DNA of 48,734 bases from Paludibacteraceae bacterium (lineage in GTDB: Bacteria; Bacteroidota; Bacteroidia; Bacteroidales; Paludibacteraceae). Below, one piece after another: positions 33,836 to 41,387 of the stretch. The stretch spans positions 1-48,734 of the forward strand of contig JAGALP010000007.1 of the NCBI GenBank assembly GCA_017625155.1, written 5' to 3'. The number at the start of each line of letters is the position of its first letter. Within the stretch, counting starts at the first letter, position 1. Both the position numbers and the translations under genes were made by a program. Below the pieces are notes generated by a model, which made no database searches, had not been told where the DNA came from, and saw nothing but the letters and a program-made list of their open reading frames with translations.

Positions 33836-34459
33836 ATGGCAAAAGTAGGTTACATCTTTATCGCCACCAATGGCGAAGAGTATGCAGAAGACAAGGCTTG
33901 GATGCAGCAATACGGCTGTGTTCAGGTGATAGAGGAACTGTCCGAACACGAGAGGCTGCGCCCGATGTGGAAGCAGCTCATATCGAGTCTGGAGCGCGGC
34001 GACGAGCTGGTGGTGTCGAGGTTCAGTAACGCACTGCGTGGCACCCGTGAACTGGCTACATTCATAGAATACTGCCGTGTGAAGGTGGTTCGCATCATCT
34101 CCATCCAAGACCGCATCGATACGTTTGACGAACTTTTCCCCGACACCAAGCCCTCACAGGTCATCCGTATGTTCGGGTCACTCTCTGAGGAGTGTGCCGT
34201 GCTGCGCAAGGCATCGGCACACATCATCCATCTGCAACAGAATATCCGGCCGCCCAAGAAGTCGGAAAGGGCACTGTCGAAACTGGAGCGTGAGAAGAAT
34301 ATCGTGAACATGTACAACGAGGGGCACAGCATAGATGACATCTTTGCCATCAGCGGCTTCACAAGCCGAAGTTCCGTGTTCCGCATACTCAACAAGCATG
34401 GTGTGACGCTGAACCGTGGACCTCATAGTGGACCGCTGAAGAAAAGGAATAAAGAATAA
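33836..34459 (+). CDS. Serine-recombinase-like protein lacking catalytic residues
   Basis: 207 residues. The fold of resolvase/invertases is recognisable: N-terminal 'VGYIFIATNGEE' aligns with 'GYARVST', 'RGDELVVSRFSNALRGTREL' with 'GDVILVKKLDRLGRD', and the C-terminus 'NIVNMYNEGHSIDDIFAISG' plus 'SRSSVFRILNKHGV' is a helix-turn-helix. The nucleophile Ser is Ala, the adjacent Arg is Phe, and the Asp-Arg of the second motif is Ser-Asn. It should therefore bind DNA without recombining. Candidate regulator of the repeats at 33.5-33.8 kb. First of three tightly spaced genes. Confidence 0.7.
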   Translation: MAKVGYIFIATNGEEYAEDKAWMQQYGCVQVIEELSEHERLRPMWKQLISSLERGDELVVSRFSNALRGTRELATFIEYCRVKVVRIISIQDRIDTFDELFPDTKPSQVIRMFGSLSEECAVLRKASAHIIHLQQNIRPPKKSERALSKLEREKNIVNMYNEGHSIDDIFAISGFTSRSSVFRILNKHGVTLNRGPHSGPLKKRNKE

Positions 34460-34475
34460 ACAAAAAACAGATACA

Positions 34476-35159
34476 ATGAATAAGACATTCAACATCTACT
34501 GTGATGAAAGCACCCACATGGTGCATGACGGTCATCCCTACATGCTTTTGGGATGTACAAGTATAGCATACACACAAATCCGCATGGCAAAAGATGCCAT
34601 AAAAGATATTAAGAAGAAGCACGGCTATAGTGATGAGCTGAAATGGACAAATGTCCACGAGGCCACGTATAAAGTCTATGCAGAGCTTATAGACTGGTTC
34701 TTTATGAATGACATGGAATTTAGGGCTGTGGTTGTTGACAAGAGTCAGATTGACGAGAAACGAGAAGACTATACGTTTAATGATTTCTACTTTCGCATGT
34801 ACTACCAATTGCTGCATCACAAGATGGACATGGATTATACATATAACATATATATGGATATCAAGGACACATGCAGTAGCGATAAGCTGGAGAGGCTCAG
34901 AAAAATAATGGAATACAACTCTTCCATTGGCAGGTTTCAGTTTATACGTTCACACGAAAGTGTCTTCATCCAATTGGCAGATGTTCTAATGGGAGCCATC
35001 AACTACAACCTTAGATATGAAAAGGGAGAAGTTGAAGGAAGGGTGAGAGCCAAAATGAAGCTGATTGAAAAGATAAAAAAACACAGTAATATCAGTCTCA
35101 ACACCACAACTCCCAAATTTAGAAAGAAGTTTAATTTGTTTTTTATCGCACTGAAATAG
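34476..35159 (+). CDS. DUF3800 (RNase H-like) protein
   Basis: 227 residues. Starts with 'FNIYCDESTHM', the DUF3800 acidic signature (Asp-Glu), followed by 'YMLLGCTSI', 'LKWTNVHEATYKVYAELIDW', 'YNIYMDIKDT' and the distal 'SHESVFIQLADVLMGAINY' with a further Asp. DUF3800 proteins have an RNase H-type fold and occur in mobile-element and defence neighbourhoods; activity is not established in general. Begins 16 bases after the resolvase-like gene and is followed after 3 bases by the 35163 gene, so the three form an operon. Confidence 0.8.
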   Translation: MNKTFNIYCDESTHMVHDGHPYMLLGCTSIAYTQIRMAKDAIKDIKKKHGYSDELKWTNVHEATYKVYAELIDWFFMNDMEFRAVVVDKSQIDEKREDYTFNDFYFRMYYQLLHHKMDMDYTYNIYMDIKDTCSSDKLERLRKIMEYNSSIGRFQFIRSHESVFIQLADVLMGAINYNLRYEKGEVEGRVRAKMKLIEKIKKHSNISLNTTTPKFRKKFNLFFIALK

Positions 35160-35162
35160 CCA

Positions 35163-35699
35163 ATGAGCAGTTTGAATATTATCAAGAAATACCCTGAGCT
35201 GCTGGAACTGGCATATCTCAGTGAACGAGAAAGAGAGCATGATCTTCATGCAATATTCAAGCGTGATATAGAAGATAACTGTCAATTCTCATTCAGAGGG
35301 TGGCGCATCTATCCTATAAAGACAGATGGCGAGATTGACATGGCAAGATTGTTCAAGCATCTTACCTGTGAAGAAATCATGGTTGAGAACGAAGACGGTA
35401 CGACTTATCCAAAGCGAGTATTCGAGATGGCTCGTTCACAAAGGCTTCATTGGATAAATCACCATGTGAGAGAATTGACACCAGACAATCTGGATGTATT
35501 TACCATAGAAGAGAGGGACGGCAAAAAGCGTAAGGTCAAGAAAACATACATCTATGATAAAGTGGAAAAGTATGTTATTGTCTTGGAACAACAACGTAGC
35601 AACGGATTCTATCTGTTGACAGCATACCATCTTAACAAAGAGTATGGACTAAAGGCTTTGGAAAAGAAGATGAAAAAGAGATTGCAGACACCACTATAA
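35163..35699 (+). CDS. Possible nuclease-toxin-like protein (PBECR/RelE-type C-terminus)
   Basis: 178 residues. The N-terminal half is helical and charged ('LAYLSEREREHDLHAIFKRD'). The C-terminal part 'EMARSQRLHWINHHV', 'KTYIYDKVEKYVIVLEQQR' and 'SNGFYLLTAYHLNKEYGLKA' follows the pattern of the phage Barnase-EndoU-ColicinE5-RelE-like nuclease group, where an Arg/His pair precedes the final strand 'GYYLLTAY'. This assignment is weak. Its tight linkage to DUF3800 suggests a joint role, for example a toxin or effector with a partner. Terminator-like stem follows at 35706. Confidence 0.5.
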   Translation: MSSLNIIKKYPELLELAYLSEREREHDLHAIFKRDIEDNCQFSFRGWRIYPIKTDGEIDMARLFKHLTCEEIMVENEDGTTYPKRVFEMARSQRLHWINHHVRELTPDNLDVFTIEERDGKKRKVKKTYIYDKVEKYVIVLEQQRSNGFYLLTAYHLNKEYGLKALEKKMKKRLQTPL

Positions 35700-35705
35700 A
35701 ACGCA

Positions 35706-35736
35706 AGACCCGAATTGCATCAAAGGCAACCGGGTC
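35706..35736 (+). terminator. Stem-loop after the DUF3800 operon
   Basis: AGACCCG and CGGGTCT arms with a 17-base loop, six bases after the stop; no strong T-run follows, so termination may be partial. Confidence 0.5.
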
Positions 35737-35893
35737 TCGAAACTCCTTCTATCTATAGATGAGCGCTGCAAAGGTACGAATATTCTTTGAAATAACGAAG
35801 GTTTTTCATTGAATTCTTCTCGATTTTAACATTTGCAGGGCAGTATTGTAAGATAACAGGAAAGAAAATAGCATAATTTTACAGAAAATCGTA

Positions 35894-36193
35894 ATGGAAA
35901 CATTCAAAGACGTTATATCAAGTGACCAACTTGTCTTGGTCGATTTCTTCGCCACCTGGTGCCAGCCATGCAAGATGATGCACCCCATCCTTGAGCAGGT
36001 GAAGGAAGTGTTGGGTGACAGAATCCGCATCATCAAGGTAGATGTGGACAAGTATGGGGTGACTGCAAGTCAGTATGGCATACAGTCTGTGCCCACATTG
36101 ATGCTGTTCAGACGCGGCGAAGTGTTGTGGAGGACGAGCGGTGTGATGCAGAAATCAGAGTTGCTGGCAACGATTGACCCGTTTTTAAGATAA
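35894..36193 (+). CDS. Thioredoxin
   Basis: 99 residues, the length of a minimal cytoplasmic thioredoxin. The active site is WCQPCK in 'FFATWCQPCKMMHPILEQ' (Gln where most have Gly), with the cis-Pro loop 'YGIQSVPTLMLFRRGEV' and 'VDVDKYG' in place. No signal peptide. It reduces protein disulfides; on an element it may serve Cys-containing cargo proteins nearby. First of a row of small genes on the plus strand; a weak TAATTTTA sits about 23 bases before the start. Confidence 0.9.
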   Translation: METFKDVISSDQLVLVDFFATWCQPCKMMHPILEQVKEVLGDRIRIIKVDVDKYGVTASQYGIQSVPTLMLFRRGEVLWRTSGVMQKSELLATIDPFLR

Positions 36194-36203
36194 AAGAGCA
36201 GAA

Positions 36204-36779
36204 ATGTCAAAATCTAAATTAAAGTCTGTCCTCATGTCCATGGACAAGAGTGAAATAATAAAAATGGTATTGGAACTTTATTCTGCACGGAAAGAGGCAA
36301 AGGAATATCTTGACTTCTATGCAGAGCCGAATGAGGGCCAGAAGCTGGAAGAGTATAAGCACATCATACGGGAAGAGTTCTATCCGAGCAGAAACAGAGA
36401 GCCAAAGACACGCTTCTCAGTGTGCCGCAAGGCATTGTCCGACTTCAAGAAACTGAAGCCTTCGGAAGATTCAGTCGCAGAATTGATGGTGTTCTATATG
36501 GAGAATGCCTGTCAGTTCACTTATGACTATGGAGACATGTGGGAGCAATTCTATGATTCTGTTGAGAGTAATTTCGACAAGACATTGCGCCACATCGTGC
36601 TTTATGACCTTTGGGACAAGTATGATTCCCGAATCAAGCAATGCCTTCGTTGGGCAAGCCCTTGTGGATGGGGATTTCCTGACGCACTGAATGATATGTA
36701 TGAGGAAATGAAGGCGCAAAATGAGGAACTCCGAAAGAAATACAGGAATTTCAAGATGCCCATCAACGCTGATTATTAA
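36204..36779 (+). CDS. DUF6155 family protein
   Basis: 191 residues, acidic and helical. Pattern 'LKSVLMSMDKSEIIKMVLEL', 'AKEYLDFYAEP', 'IIREEFYPSRNREPKTRFSV', 'ALSDFKKLKPSEDSVAELMV' is that of DUF6155, a Bacteroidales family of unknown function. It begins 10 bases after the thioredoxin stop. No catalytic motif is visible. Confidence 0.7.
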   Translation: MSKSKLKSVLMSMDKSEIIKMVLELYSARKEAKEYLDFYAEPNEGQKLEEYKHIIREEFYPSRNREPKTRFSVCRKALSDFKKLKPSEDSVAELMVFYMENACQFTYDYGDMWEQFYDSVESNFDKTLRHIVLYDLWDKYDSRIKQCLRWASPCGWGFPDALNDMYEEMKAQNEELRKKYRNFKMPINADY

Positions 36780-36793
36780 ACGAATATACTCAA

Positions 36794-37039
36794 ATGGGGA
36801 AACCAAAGAAAAAACATAAGAAAGCGAAACAACTGCCCTTAAGCAAAGAAGAGCAGATTTTTCAAGCGGCAAGAGACCTTGCAGCTGAAATTGGCATATC
36901 CTATTCTGAGGCATTAGGGTTTACTTTGGGCATAAAGGACGTAACGTATGGTTGGGAAGAAGACTATACGGAAGAAGAGTTTCAGGCACTGATTGACCAC
37001 GCTGTGGGAGACACTGATTATGAGCACACCCTCTATTGA
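36794..37039 (+). CDS. Small hypothetical protein
   Basis: 81 residues with a very basic N-terminus (MGKPKKKHKKAKQLPLSKEE), a helical middle and an acidic C-terminus ('YGWEEDYTEEEFQALIDHAV'). No family recognised. The next gene starts 20 bases before its stop, so translation is coupled. Confidence 0.5.
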   Translation: MGKPKKKHKKAKQLPLSKEEQIFQAARDLAAEIGISYSEALGFTLGIKDVTYGWEEDYTEEEFQALIDHAVGDTDYEHTLY

Positions 37040-37223
37040 ATCATCTACACGAGAGGAACGTTTGGATTACGTTCTGAATGAATGGAGATGTCTGCACAAC
37101 TGTGAGCTGTGCGGTAAGTGCCATATTCTGAAAGGCAGAAGCGAAGAAATACTCTATGCAGACTATATAGACGGCAAGCGGTCATATATGGATATAACAT
37201 TAGAAATCAGAAGCAACAGATAA
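37020..37223 (+). CDS. Small Cys-containing protein
   Basis: 67 residues from the ATG at 37020. Four cysteines in 'CLHNCELCGKCHILKG' (C-x3-C-x2-C-x2-C) suggest a metal-binding knuckle. The remainder is short and charged. Overlaps both neighbours (20 bases upstream, 1 base downstream: TAATG). Function unknown; redox or zinc binding near a thioredoxin is conceivable. Confidence 0.5.
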   Translation: MSTPSIESSTREERLDYVLNEWRCLHNCELCGKCHILKGRSEEILYADYIDGKRSYMDITLEIRSNR

Positions 37224-37660
37224 TGATGTCACAGAAATACATATATCCATCGTTGTTCCAAGAGGAAGAGCCGCAAGAAAGCGTTCCTGGTGATAAGAAA
37301 GAGTATGACCTGACGAATCTCTTTGAGAGATTGGCAAAGTCTGATTTTCGCAGCCGGTTCCATCTGTCCAAGCAAGACAGGGAGTATGTAATGGAAAAGG
37401 GATTGCCGACGATACGAAAACACGCAGAGGACTTTGTGGCAAAAAGACTTGCTCCGGCTGTCATACCGAACGACGGCAAGCAGACTCCCATGCGTGGGCA
37501 TCCTGTTTTCCTGGCTCAACATGCCACTGGCTGTTGTTGCCGGGGATGCTTCTTCAAGTGGCATCACATCTCAGCAGGCAGGGCACTGACCAAGGAAGAA
37601 CAGGAATATGCTGTTGCCGTATTGATGGCATGGATTGAAAAACAGATGAATAAAGGATGA
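37223..37660 (+). CDS. DUF4186 family protein
   Basis: 145 residues from the ATG at 37223, which overlaps the previous stop. The C-terminal half carries the DUF4186 signature 'HPVFLAQHATGCCCRGCFFK' and 'WHHISAGRALTKEEQEYAVA', with a CCCxxC cluster and His residues that probably bind metal. The N-terminal 60 residues are variable. DUF4186 proteins are small and of unknown function. The next gene overlaps by four bases (ATGA). Confidence 0.8.
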   Translation: MMSQKYIYPSLFQEEEPQESVPGDKKEYDLTNLFERLAKSDFRSRFHLSKQDREYVMEKGLPTIRKHAEDFVAKRLAPAVIPNDGKQTPMRGHPVFLAQHATGCCCRGCFFKWHHISAGRALTKEEQEYAVAVLMAWIEKQMNKG

Positions 37661-37863
37661 AGATAGAAGAAGCCATAGTATATGTGATGGTAAAGCGAAA
37701 TGGCGGCATGACAACCGACCAGATTGCCGATGCCATCAATCGTCATAGGCTGCACCTGAGAAAGGACGGTCAGCCTGTGACAAGCAAGCAGGTGTATGCA
37801 ACAATCTGCCGTTTCCCTGAAATGTTCACAAAAGAAGCTGGCAGAATCATGTTAATGATATGA
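37657..37863 (+). CDS. Small winged-helix (HARE-HTH-like) protein
   Basis: 68 residues. 'KIEEAIVYVMVKRNGGMTTD' then 'QIADAINRHRLHLRKDGQPV' and 'TSKQVYATICRFPEMFTKEA' give the order of the short HARE-HTH fold seen in chromatin and restriction proteins, here stand-alone. Likely a DNA-binding accessory or regulator. Coupled to DUF4186 by ATGA. Confidence 0.65.
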   Translation: MKIEEAIVYVMVKRNGGMTTDQIADAINRHRLHLRKDGQPVTSKQVYATICRFPEMFTKEAGRIMLMI

Positions 37864-37872
37864 CGTAACGAT

Positions 37873-38109
37873 ATGACAATAGATACAACCAACATGTGCT
37901 CACACCTTCAGAAGAAGTTGTTTGAACCAGAAGGTGTGTATTATCCTATATGGCAAGCCATGCAGGATGATGAGACCTTGACAGCAGTGGTACGAAGCAG
38001 ACAGCTGCACATCTACAGAAACGGGAAGAAAATTCTCGTTCTGGCAGGTAAGGCACAACCGAAGATTATAAGGGAAGACAAAATACAAGAGTTAATAACA
38101 AGATTATAA
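37873..38109 (+). CDS. Small hypothetical protein
   Basis: 78 residues, mixed alpha/beta ('LFEPEGVYYPIWQAMQDDET', 'HIYRNGKKILVLAGKAQPKI'). No family recognised. Nine bases after the previous gene and before the small HTH gene at 38134; part of the cargo operon. Confidence 0.45.
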   Translation: MTIDTTNMCSHLQKKLFEPEGVYYPIWQAMQDDETLTAVVRSRQLHIYRNGKKILVLAGKAQPKIIREDKIQELITRL

Positions 38110-38133
38110 ACAAAACATCAAATCATCAAAACA

Positions 38134-38313
38134 ATGGACGCAAAAGAAAAAGTATTGGCAACAATGAAAGAGGCTGGTCAGCCTCTCAACGCAGGTAAAA
38201 TCGCAGAACTCAGCGGTCTCGACCGCAAAGAGGTAGATGCAGCCATGAAGCAGCTGAAAGCAGAGGGTGCAATCGTCTCTCCTGTGCGTTGCAAATGGGC
38301 ACCTGCAGAGTAA
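38134..38313 (+). CDS. Small winged-helix regulator (59 aa)
   Basis: A 59-residue protein: '[20 protein letters not shown]', '[20 protein letters not shown]' and '[19 protein letters not shown]'. The three helices plus wing match the miniature HTH proteins frequent in Bacteroidales. It probably binds DNA as a dimer. Followed immediately by a strong terminator, so it ends the operon that starts at the thioredoxin gene or later. Confidence 0.7.
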   Translation: MDAKEKVLATMKEAGQPLNAGKIAELSGLDRKEVDAAMKQLKAEGAIVSPVRCKWAPAE

Positions 38314-38318
38314 GGTTT

Positions 38319-38358
38319 ATACTGCTGTCTTGAAATATAGGCAGCAGTATCTTTATTT
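38319..38358 (+). terminator. Rho-independent terminator
   Basis: ATACTGCTG and CAGCAGTAT arms followed by CTTTATTTTT, six bases after the small HTH gene's stop. Confidence 0.85.
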
Positions 38359-38478
38359 TTATCAAAATGTTAAGGTGAGGAATCTGAATATCCTTGCCTA
38401 CGGACACAATTATCCGCTGCATCTTTTTGGGGTAAGGTGCAGACGTATGGCTGTCAGCGTATCTTGGTTTAAAGACGC

Positions 38479-38598
38479 TTAGCGGTCACGGCGGAAGTCG
38501 TTTCGTCTCTCTCCGCCGAACAAAGCTCTGAGCACATTGCCCAAAGCTCCGAACACGAAGTAGCAAACGATGATTGCAACAATATCGTCCATAAGCAT
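38479..38598 (-). CDS. Short single-helix membrane peptide (39 aa)
   Basis: The minus strand encodes MLMDDIVAIIVCYFVFGALG, then a short basic tail ('RALFGGERRNDFRRDR'). One hydrophobic helix with a positively charged C-terminus is the layout of a small membrane peptide. It is downstream of, and co-directional with, the SLOG gene (16-base gap). Small size makes the call tentative, but the composition and spacing look deliberate. Confidence 0.5.
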   Translation of the reverse strand: MLMDDIVAIIVCYFVFGALGNVLRALFGGERRNDFRRDR

Positions 38599-38613
38599 TT
38601 TCTGTTTTATGGG

Positions 38614-39105
38614 TTATACACTATTATGAAGATTCACTATGTCCAATCCCTGCCTCTTGGCTTCTCTGACGGTGTAGAACGTGCCGCCCTTGGGATTGCC
38701 ATCGAAGTAGGCTATGAGACGTGAACTGCGGTTGACCATATAGTCGTTGCGCCTCAGAAGGCAGCCATTGTAGTATTGCTCGCTCAATACGACCACGTCA
38801 TCCACGATGCGCAGGATGGCATCATACTTGGCTTGCTCTTCCTTGCTCCACCGGTCAGACTGACCACGGAACGGCACAACGGCTATCACCTGCAAGTCCT
38901 TCAACTCGCATTGCAACGAAAGGGCGGCTTCTGCCGCCAGCAGGTCAAATCCCATTGCCATGCCACAATAGAAATACCGGTAGCCGTCGGCATACGCCTT
39001 GGCTATCTCCGATTTGAGACATTGCTTCAACTCCCTCCGCTTGGCGAAAGGTACGCTGCGGTGTCCGCTGAAGCATACGGACACTGCCTTGTCGTACTTT
39101 GTCAT
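38614..39105 (-). CDS. SLOG-superfamily protein (DUF1273/YpsA-like)
   Basis: 163 residues. Begins with 'AVSVCFSGHRSVPF', the DUF1273 'GHR' signature, followed by the Rossmann-like 'YFYCGMAMGFDLLAAEAALS' with a GMAxGxD nucleotide-binding turn, 'LQVIAVVPFRGQSDRWSKEE', and 'RNDYMVNRSSRLIAYFDGNP' with 'GGTFYTVREAKRQG'. SLOG proteins bind nucleotide-derived ligands; DUF1273 members are common on Bacteroidales elements. Three bases after the phosphoribosyltransferase gene, so the pair is probably functionally linked. Confidence 0.85.
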   Translation of the reverse strand: MTKYDKAVSVCFSGHRSVPFAKRRELKQCLKSEIAKAYADGYRYFYCGMAMGFDLLAAEAALSLQCELKDLQVIAVVPFRGQSDRWSKEEQAKYDAILRIVDDVVVLSEQYYNGCLLRRNDYMVNRSSRLIAYFDGNPKGGTFYTVREAKRQGLDIVNLHNSV

Positions 39106-39108
39106 ACT

Positions 39109-39675
39109 TTACCTTACTTTATAATGTGTGCGTGCGAGGAACATACCGCCAATAACACATGCCCCGAGCCTTTCGAGTTGGTTGGCATACTTGGCATAGC
39201 TGAGACCCTTGGTTATCACATCGTCAAAGACCAACACCATTTTGTTGTCGAAGAACGGCTCATCAAACTCAACGACATTCGCCTTGCGGACTTCATCCTC
39301 GTTCTTGCGGTTATCGTGGATGGTCTTACGCTCTCCGCATACCCTCACGTGCTCGTAGCCGTTTTCCGCTCCTGTCAATTCACACACCCTGTGGCAGAAA
39401 GCCTTGTAGCGGAGTTCGTTGCTCTCGCTTGTGGATGCTGGAACGGGGGCGAAGACGATGTTCACGCAACCCTTGCCGTAGAGTGTCAGCATATTCTCTG
39501 CGGTGCGCTGCGCCACTTCCTCGTAGGCTCTTCCGTCCTTGAAGTCAAACACTAATTGTCTGTCGGCAATCTCCTTCTCACCCACATTGCGGATGCGTGC
39601 GGGATAGTATTTGCAGAACCAAGTCTGAGGCTTGTCTAACTGCTTTTGGATTTGATAGTCATTCTTGTGTGCCAT
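39109..39675 (-). CDS. Phosphoribosyltransferase-like protein
   Basis: 188 residues from the ATG at 39675. The PRPP-binding loop is 'KMVLVFDDVITKGLSYAKYA' (hydrophobic-D-D-x-x-x-x-G), as in ComF and type I PRTases; an upstream 'VNIVFAPVPASTSESNELRY' forms the conserved P-x-P strand and loop. No N-terminal zinc finger of ComFC type. Substrate unknown. A leader box GGGAAGAAAAA lies just before the start. The longer reading frame upstream of 39675 runs into the non-coding control region and is rejected. Confidence 0.75.
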   Translation of the reverse strand: MAHKNDYQIQKQLDKPQTWFCKYYPARIRNVGEKEIADRQLVFDFKDGRAYEEVAQRTAENMLTLYGKGCVNIVFAPVPASTSESNELRYKAFCHRVCELTGAENGYEHVRVCGERKTIHDNRKNEDEVRKANVVEFDEPFFDNKMVLVFDDVITKGLSYAKYANQLERLGACVIGGMFLARTHYKVR

Positions 39676-40086
39676 TGCTCTTATGTTTTTTCTTCCCTTA
39701 TTTCGGAGGCTTTTCCTGCCTGCCCAAGGGATATTTTTTGCTTTCCAAGAGTGATGGCGATCAAAAAGCCAAATCGGGAGCGAAAAATACGCTCTGCACG
39801 CAGAGGAAGATTTTTCGGTCAAATGCAATGGACGATTTGGTGTTTGAACAATCGCCAGCATTACCTTTGCAAAACAATATCCGCAGCGGCAAGGCAGGCG
39901 AAAAGAAATCTGTTATGTAAAAGAGGAAACGGGCGGGATGGCGTGGGGCGAAGCTGTATATGGGGAAGGACGATAGTTGATATGAGGGAAAAAGAGAAAA
40001 TCTTGTAATAGGGAACGACATTGCCTTTTATCAGCATGGAGACAGTCCTACAAGCAGAGAAAACTATTGCCCTAAAAATGAGTTGG
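39676..40086 (+). ncRNA. Non-coding control region, module 2, with a short plus-strand RNA candidate
   Basis: No gene. Left part 39687-39735 (leader box TCTTCCC...GGGATATTTT, shared with 43.2 kb) and stem-loop ATAC-GCTCTGC-AC-GCAGAG-GAAGATT (39786-39812) precede a plus-strand -7 box TACCTTTG at 39862-39869 with TTTG 22 bases upstream. The candidate RNA from about 39876 contains AAAGAGG and the box GGCGTGGGGCGAAGCTGTAT (about 39942-39961), nearly identical to the 3' box of the large RNA units at 43.7 and 44.1 kb. Confidence 0.45.
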
Positions 40087-40087
40087 A

Positions 40088-40164
40088 TAGTATTTTCTAA
40101 AAGTAGTATCGACTACGAATAGTATAATAGTCGAATAGTTTTTACTACCATACTACGGATAGTA
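40088..40164. repeat. TAGTA/TACTA repeat cluster 2 (partition-site candidate)
   Basis: About eight TAGT(A)/TACTA units in both orientations within 77 bases, downstream of the ParA partner gene. Same motif as at 24375-24435 and 41276-41385. Confidence 0.65.
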
Positions 40165-40186
40165 AAGTCTGTTTATAGAAGAGATA

Positions 40187-40219
40187 GCGGTATCATCGTC
40201 TGTTCGGCGATGATACCGC
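40187..40219. terminator. Stem-loop after the parA operon
   Basis: GCGGTATCATCG and CGATGATACCGC form a perfect 12-bp stem with a 9-base loop, eight bases past the end of the minus-strand partner gene. No T-run. Confidence 0.6.
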
Positions 40220-40226
40220 GCGGCAC

Positions 40227-40505
40227 TCATGTGTCATGCCGCTTTAGGTATTCTGTCATTGCCTCATTGACAATATCACGCAAGGACATCCCTTTCTTGA
40301 TGGCGAGGTACTTCATCCTCGTGTGGATGCTCTTGTTGATAAGGAAATTGCAATGCACCGGCACTTCGGTAGTCTCAGAAACAGACACAGGTGGTGCTGG
40401 TGTAGTTTCTGTGACTATCTGCTCCTTACTCGGCTTCTTTGTGGAAGAAAGGAGTCCGTTGAGACCGCCTTTCATTCCCTCTTTCAACATACTGCTCTTG
40501 CTCAT
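40227..40505 (-). CDS. ParA partner, small ribbon-helix-helix-like DNA-binding protein
   Basis: 92 residues: a basic, flexible N-terminus with a Thr/Pro/Val-rich linker, and a C-terminal 'CNFLINKSIHTRMKYLAIKK' plus 'GMSLRDIVNEAMTEYLKRH', the pattern of a ribbon-helix-helix or DUF3408-type dimer. Starts 7 bases after the ParA stop. In ParA systems such small proteins bind the centromere and stimulate the ATPase. The TAGTA clusters on both sides are the likely binding sites. Confidence 0.75.
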   Translation of the reverse strand: MSKSSMLKEGMKGGLNGLLSSTKKPSKEQIVTETTPAPPVSVSETTEVPVHCNFLINKSIHTRMKYLAIKKGMSLRDIVNEAMTEYLKRHDT

Positions 40506-40512
40506 GGCTATG

Positions 40513-41268
40513 CTATTTTAAGTTTAACACTTCTTTTGCCAAAGACATATAATCACTGGCACCATTGGATTTGGGATTATACTCAAAGATAGTCTTGCCG
40601 TTGATGGGTGCTTCTGCCAAAGCCACATTATCACGGATGACGGTCTTGAAAACCTTCTCGTGAAAACTGTCATTGACGATTTCCCTCACGCTTCGGTTCA
40701 ACGTCTTGCGGCGATCGAACTGGGTGATGACGATGCCGCCCACTTTAAGGTTGGAGTTGAGCCGCTCCTGAACGATGCGGATGATGTCCATCAACTTTGC
40801 CATACCTCTCATGGCAAGGTATTGCGCTTGAACAGGGATGATGATGTAGTCGGCTGCGGTGAGGGCATTCAAGGTCAGCAAGCCCAATGACGGTGGACAG
40901 TCGATGATGATGTAGTCGAAATGCTCTTTGGCGATGGCTTTGGTGATAAGTCCCTTCAAGATAAGCTCCCGTCCCGGCTCGCTGATAAGCTCTAACTCAG
41001 CCGCAGACAGGTCAAGGCATGAGGGTGAGACGGTGATGCCGTTGTGCAACTTGACCAACGGCAAGGTGTACTGTCCACACATTGCGCCATAGACTGTCTG
41101 TTCTTCCTCGATGGACAATCCCAAGGCTTCCGTGAGGTTGGCTTGTCCATCCATGTCAATAGCCAAGACGTTCTTCTTACTCAGTTGCAGAGCTGCCGCA
41201 AGGCTTACTGCGGTCGTACTTTTCCCTACACCACCCTTGTGATTTAATACTGCAATTATCTGTGTCAT
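40513..41268 (-). CDS. parA: ParA-family partition ATPase
   Basis: 251 residues. Deviant Walker A 'LNHKGGVGKSTTAVSLAAAL', the A' motif 'VLAIDMDGQANLTEALGL', and Walker B 'FDYIIIDCPPSLGLLTLNAL' define a Soj/ParA ATPase without an N-terminal HTH (type Ib size). It segregates low-copy plasmids or excised elements. The gene is between repeat clusters 2 and 3 and upstream of its small partner, with cluster 3 in the promoter position, which suggests autoregulation through the centromere. Confidence 0.92.
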   Translation of the reverse strand: MTQIIAVLNHKGGVGKSTTAVSLAAALQLSKKNVLAIDMDGQANLTEALGLSIEEEQTVYGAMCGQYTLPLVKLHNGITVSPSCLDLSAAELELISEPGRELILKGLITKAIAKEHFDYIIIDCPPSLGLLTLNALTAADYIIIPVQAQYLAMRGMAKLMDIIRIVQERLNSNLKVGGIVITQFDRRKTLNRSVREIVNDSFHEKVFKTVIRDNVALAEAPINGKTIFEYNPKSNGASDYMSLAKEVLNLK

Positions 41269-41275
41269 AACATGA

Positions 41276-41385
41276 TACTACTATTAGTGAATACTACTTT
41301 ACTATTCTACTACTGATAGTACATACTAACCATAGTAAAAGCGGATTTACTACGATTAGTACGTACTACTCTCAGTTGATACTAC
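41276..41385. repeat. TAGTA/TACTA repeat cluster 3 (partition-site and operator candidate)
   Basis: The densest cluster: about eleven TAGTA/TACTA units in 110 bases, between ParA and SSB. The position directly upstream of parA fits a combined centromere and operator. Confidence 0.7.
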
Positions 41386-41387
41386 CC

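Noticed and set aside
38776-39555. A 259-codon plus-strand frame
   Set aside because: Antisense to the SLOG and phosphoribosyltransferase genes, both with clear motifs.
24375-41385. CRISPR array
   Set aside because: The TAGTA clusters are short, irregular and bidirectional without unique spacers, and no cas gene is present.
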